This document shows, piece by piece, positions 43,389-46,310 of a DNA stretch of 46,310 nucleotides. The stretch lies in the IMG/VR virus record IMGVR_UViG_3300031784_000056, positions 1-46,310 of that record. One strand, given 5' to 3'. Both the position numbers and the translations under genes were made by a program. The first letter of the stretch is position 1, and each line of letters begins with the position of its first letter. The notes under the pieces are model-generated. The model was not told the DNA's origin. It did no database searches and saw nothing but the letters and a program-made list of their open reading frames with translations. This stretch comes from a virus.

Positions 43389-44379
43389 TCAAGGCGGTAA
43401 AAAGTATATTGATTGGGATATCAAGGATGGCAAAAGAACAGCCGAAGCTATTTCTTCAAACAAATTAGAGAATCAAATATTTGTTAATAGAGCTCCAACA
43501 GTTAGCAAGTTGTTTAAAGAATGGAATAAAGAGGGTATTAACTACTCTTTAAATAACTATGGATTCAGAGACAAGGATTTTTTTGAAGCAGCAGACTTAC
43601 TGATAAACGGATGCTCTCAAACATGGGGCACATCCTTGCCAAAAGAATATAGATTTTCAGATATTGTAGAAGATAATTTTTTGGGAACAGTTCATAATAT
43701 TGCTTATGAGGGCAACTCAGTAGGATCTGTTGTTCGTTCAACATTTGCATATATAAAGGAGTTTGGAAACCCAAAATATATTTATTGTATGCTGCCACCA
43801 TTTGAAAGAATTGAGTTTATTCCAGACCCAAACACAATAACTAAATGGGACTGGGCAGAATATTATAAAAAGTTTAAGAAAACAGAAACAGAAGATGTTG
43901 ATTTTTCTCCATTGCAGATTGCTACTGTTGATGTATTTACACCTATATACGCAAAAGCACCATACGCAATAGAAGATGTAATGAATCCGCAATCAGCATA
44001 TTTTATAAATATGCAAATGCTTTTAATGCTTGAGCAATATTGCGAGAATGCAGGTATTAAATTTATGTGGTCCTGTTGGAGTAACTCATATAGCGTAATG
44101 GATTTTATAGCAGATTTACAAAAAAATAATAAGGATCACCAAAGCTATTTTCATATACCAGTTTGGAGTTGGTATTTGGATAAAAATAAAAAGGATATTT
44201 TAGATGCTTCGGGTTGCCATAAGGATTTAGAGTCTGAGGACGTGGTGTTTTTTAATCATGCCAAAGATATTGGAAAGGTTGCAACCAGCACACCACACTG
44301 GGGTTCACACAGGAACATACACGTAGCGGAAAAAGTTTTATCTGAAATGAAAAATAGATGGGGTGGGGTAGTAAAATGA
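43381..44379 (+). CDS. SGNH-hydrolase-like protein, copy 2
   Basis: A 332-residue paralogue of the previous gene product: INGCSQTWGTSLP (Ser79), HNIAYEGNS (Asn106), MLPPFERI, a shared LLMLEQYC and CHKDL, and TPHWGSHRNIHVAEK at the end. The two copies differ in most other positions, so the duplication is old or the cassette was acquired as a pair. The gene overlaps its neighbours by 8 and 4 nt, and GGAG precedes the ATG. As in copy 1, a catalytic Asp is not obvious. Confidence 0.62.
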   Translation: MDNQGGKKYIDWDIKDGKRTAEAISSNKLENQIFVNRAPTVSKLFKEWNKEGINYSLNNYGFRDKDFFEAADLLINGCSQTWGTSLPKEYRFSDIVEDNFLGTVHNIAYEGNSVGSVVRSTFAYIKEFGNPKYIYCMLPPFERIEFIPDPNTITKWDWAEYYKKFKKTETEDVDFSPLQIATVDVFTPIYAKAPYAIEDVMNPQSAYFINMQMLLMLEQYCENAGIKFMWSCWSNSYSVMDFIADLQKNNKDHQSYFHIPVWSWYLDKNKKDILDASGCHKDLESEDVVFFNHAKDIGKVATSTPHWGSHRNIHVAEKVLSEMKNRWGGVVK

Positions 44380-45869
44380 TTATTTTAGGAGTTAATGAAA
44401 CTTCTCACGATGCTTCTGTATCTTTAATTAAAGATGGAGAGATACTCTTTGCGGGCCATGCAGAAAGATACAGTAAAGAAAAAAATGATTGGTACGTTAA
44501 TGACAGCCTTGTTAAAGACGCACTGTCGTATGGCTCACCTGATGCTATAGCCTACTATGAGAAACCCCTTCTAAAGGCCTCCAGGCTATTTCTAAAGGGC
44601 GGTGCTGGAGACTGGAGACCAAGATTCAACCTGCCAGGTGTTCCAAGAAAATCTTTTAGCCACCATTACTCACATGCCTGTGCTGGCTATTATACTAGCA
44701 AGTTTACAGATGCAGTAATTGTAGTATTGGATGCTATTGGTGAATATAACACATCAACAATCTGGGTCGGAGAAGGCGAAAAGATTAAAATGGTTCATCA
44801 GGACAACTATCCGTTTAGCTTTGGGTTATTTTATTCAGCATTTACAAAATTTTTAGGATTAATGCCAAACCAAGAAGAGTACATAATGATGGGGATGGCT
44901 GCATATGGAAATCCAGATAGATATTTTGATCAGGTAAATGAATATTTCCCTAAATACAATAAGCAAAAATATAATTTTCATACTGGGATAACAGATTTTG
45001 ACTGGGGTTATGTGCCATGCTTTGCAGGACAAGAAGGCACTGGATATATAGGCCAGTGGTTTGAGCAAAGAAAATTTGATTTAGCTGCAGCAGTTCAAAA
45101 GGTATATGAAAAAAGACTTATTGAGTATATGCGTTACGCTAAAGTAATTACAAGAAAAAGTAATTTAGTTTTTATGGGAGGATGTGCTTTAAATAGTAAG
45201 GCTAACACATCATTGTGGGATATATTTAAGGACGTCTGGATTATGCCAAATCCAGGAGATGCTGGTAGCTCGCTGGGTGCAGCTGCAGCATTATATGGAA
45301 AGCATTTAGAGTGGAAGACTCCATATTTAGGATACGATATGGGAGGAGATTACCCAGTACAACAAATAGTTGATAGCATATTAAAAGATGGAATTGTTGC
45401 GGTTGCTTCAGGAAGAGCGGAGTACGGCCCAAGAGCTTTGGGAAACAGAAGTATCCTTGCAGACCCAAGAGATCCTAATATTAAAGATAAAGTAAATCTA
45501 ATTAAACAAAGAGAGTTGTTCCGTCCGTTTGCCCCAGTAGTTATGGAAGAGTGTGCATCTAAATGGTTTGACATGGACTTCGCTTCTCCATATATGCAGT
45601 ACACGGTTAAGTGCTTAAAGCCAGACTTAATCCCTTCCGTTGTTCACGAAGACGGAACATCAAGAGTTCAAACAGTCAATAGGGATCAGCATAGAGGTTT
45701 ATGGAGAGTATTAAATAAGTTTTATTTACAAACTGGTGTTCCAATTTTATTAAATACTAGTTTAAACATAAAGGGCCAACCCTTACTAAATGATCATCAA
45801 GATGCTATTGACTGGCAGGCACATTATGGATATAATATACTAACAGGCAACAATAGCTTAGTTGGTTAA
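44376..45869 (+). CDS. O-carbamoyltransferase (NodU/CmcH/TobZ type)
   Basis: A 497-residue enzyme that transfers a carbamoyl group to a hydroxyl. I use the ATG at 44376 (ATGA junction), not an upstream GTG at 44358. Family motifs: ILGVNETSHDAS at the start, GHAERYSK, the metal-binding HHYSH (96-100), VVLDAIGEYNTS, MGGCALN and PGDAGSSLGAAA, then GRAEYGPRALGNRS and ELFRPFAP in the C-terminal half. All main family motifs are kept. The last eight codons overlap a tRNA gene. Substrate unknown: a surface sugar, a virion part or a modified base are options. Confidence 0.92.
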   Translation: MIILGVNETSHDASVSLIKDGEILFAGHAERYSKEKNDWYVNDSLVKDALSYGSPDAIAYYEKPLLKASRLFLKGGAGDWRPRFNLPGVPRKSFSHHYSHACAGYYTSKFTDAVIVVLDAIGEYNTSTIWVGEGEKIKMVHQDNYPFSFGLFYSAFTKFLGLMPNQEEYIMMGMAAYGNPDRYFDQVNEYFPKYNKQKYNFHTGITDFDWGYVPCFAGQEGTGYIGQWFEQRKFDLAAAVQKVYEKRLIEYMRYAKVITRKSNLVFMGGCALNSKANTSLWDIFKDVWIMPNPGDAGSSLGAAAALYGKHLEWKTPYLGYDMGGDYPVQQIVDSILKDGIVAVASGRAEYGPRALGNRSILADPRDPNIKDKVNLIKQRELFRPFAPVVMEECASKWFDMDFASPYMQYTVKCLKPDLIPSVVHEDGTSRVQTVNRDQHRGLWRVLNKFYLQTGVPILLNTSLNIKGQPLLNDHQDAIDWQAHYGYNILTGNNSLVG

Positions 45870-45920
45870 AGCCCCGAACTCATAATTCGGTAATCGTAGG
45901 TTCAAGTCCTACTTGTTGCA
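45847..45920 (+). tRNA. tRNA with CAU anticodon (Met, or Ile2)
   Basis: A full cloverleaf: acceptor GCAACAA with TTGTTGC, D-stem GCTT/AAGC, anticodon stem CCGAA/TTCGG with loop CTCATAA (anticodon CAT, 45881-45883), T-stem GTAGG/CCTAC with loop TTCAAGT, discriminator A. CCA is not encoded in full. The anticodon stem lacks the initiator's three GC pairs, so it is elongator Met or a lysidine-modified Ile2. It overlaps the carbamoyltransferase by 23 nt. Confidence 0.9.
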
Positions 45921-45931
45921 CAGGAGGAAAA

Positions 45932-46219
45932 ATGGAACCTAACGATATGGATTACTATATTGAGATCGGTGCTATAGATATTAGCGGAGTCGATAAAGAC
46001 GGAGAAATATTATTTTCTGTTACCGAAAAAGCAAAGGATCTGGCACCTGATTTGTGGGAAGCCCATGTAAAATTTATAGACCAGGCATTGGTTGATTTAT
46101 ATAATAAAAACTTAATAAGTGTTGAATATAATGAAAACCTAGAGGCTATTATTTCTTACACTCCAGAAGCAGAAAATCTGCTAAAAGACATAGGACTAAG
46201 TCACAACGATGGGGATTAG
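45932..46219 (+). CDS. Small acidic unknown protein (95 aa)
   Basis: A 95-residue acidic protein after a strong AGGAGGAAAA before the ATG. The N-terminal half is beta-rich (DYYIEIGAIDISGVDKDGEILFSV) and helical regions follow (DLWEAHVKFIDQALVDLYN). The arrangement suggests a small regulator or antirestriction-type acidic protein, but no family is recognised. Its stop codon lies within the next tRNA gene. It is flanked by tRNAs, a place where accessory genes often sit. Confidence 0.6.
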   Translation: MEPNDMDYYIEIGAIDISGVDKDGEILFSVTEKAKDLAPDLWEAHVKFIDQALVDLYNKNLISVEYNENLEAIISYTPEAENLLKDIGLSHNDGD

Positions 46220-46285
46220 CTCAGATGGTAGAGCGTCGAACTGTTAATTCGAATGTCGCAGGATCGATGCCTGCATCCCCAGCCA
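46210..46285 (+). tRNA. tRNA-Asn (GUU)
   Basis: Cloverleaf: acceptor TGGGGAT with ATCCCCA, D-stem GCTC/GAGC, anticodon stem TCGAA/TTCGA with loop CTGTTAA (anticodon GTT), T-stem GCAGG/CCTGC. Discriminator G (46282) and an encoded CCA (46283-46285). The T-loop reads ATCGATG, so position 54 is A rather than T. It overlaps the preceding CDS by 10 nt. Confidence 0.9.
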
Positions 46286-46286
46286 T

Positions 46287-46310
46287 ACCCTTGTAGCTCA
46301 GCGGAAGAGC
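46287..46310 (+). tRNA. Start of a third tRNA (cut by window end)
   Basis: ACCCTTG (46287-46293), then TA and the D-arm GCTC...GAGC with a GCGGAA-type loop, as in a normal tRNA 5' half. The anticodon lies outside the window. Confidence 0.7.

Noticed and set aside
44358-44375. Upstream GTG start for the carbamoyltransferase
   Set aside because: Family proteins begin near the MIILGVN segment, and the ATG at 44376 has the usual ATGA junction.

Overview
The window is a contiguous piece of a tailed double-stranded DNA phage, most likely a long-tailed siphovirus. Every supported gene lies on the + strand and most neighbours overlap by 1-14 nt (TAATG, ATGA or GTGA junctions). The DNA is AT-rich. 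The host is probably a low-GC bacterium. An actinobacterium (for example a freshwater or marine picoactinobacterium) is my best guess, from the actinophage-like gene content (phage DnaE polymerase, gene order of the tail module) and from two promoters that appear to drive leaderless mRNAs. That host call is inference only.

Layout. (1) 1-25.6 kb, structural module: major capsid protein, SAP/HeH-like protein, head-tail connector, head-closure protein, neck/tail completion proteins, tail tube, tail assembly chaperones G and G-T with a programmed -1 frameshift, a 2284-residue tape measure protein, distal tail/hub proteins, and a run of minor tail/fibre proteins with FN3, Ig-like and lectin-like domains, ending in three tiny helical proteins and one small fibre-like protein. 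(2) 25.6-39.7 kb, replication/recombination/nucleotide module: calcineurin-like phosphoesterase, several small zinc proteins, DnaB-like helicase, primase, gp32-like ssDNA-binding protein, DnaE-type DNA polymerase with PHP domain, MazG-like protein, RecA-like recombinase, Hjc-like PD-(D/E)XK protein, a second (OB-fold) SSB, Cas4/RecB-like nuclease, RuvC-like resolvase, SAM methyltransferase and a DUF1599/Nmad1-like protein. (3) 39.7-42.4 kb, packaging: small and large terminase. (4) 42.4-46.3 kb, accessory end: two tandem paralogous SGNH-like proteins, a NodU/CmcH-type O-carbamoyltransferase, a small unknown protein and the start of a tRNA cluster (Met-CAU, Asn-GUU, one cut by the window end).

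The head genes start at base 1 while terminase sits near 40 kb, so portal and protease probably lie outside the window, on a circularly permuted or wrapped map. I see no integrase, holin or endolysin here.

Regulation visible in the DNA: a recurring extended -10 element (TGN-TATAAT type) precedes eight transcription units; three rho-independent terminators follow the capsid gene, the tail-tube gene and the last tail gene. Two promoters (before the 256-aa tail protein at 17278 and before small terminase at 39744) share the palindrome TAGTCGACTA just upstream of the -10, and both place the start codon 7 nt after the -10, with no Shine-Dalgarno sequence. This looks like a small co-regulated leaderless regulon and is, with the SGNH-SGNH-carbamoyltransferase cassette, the most interesting signal in the window.
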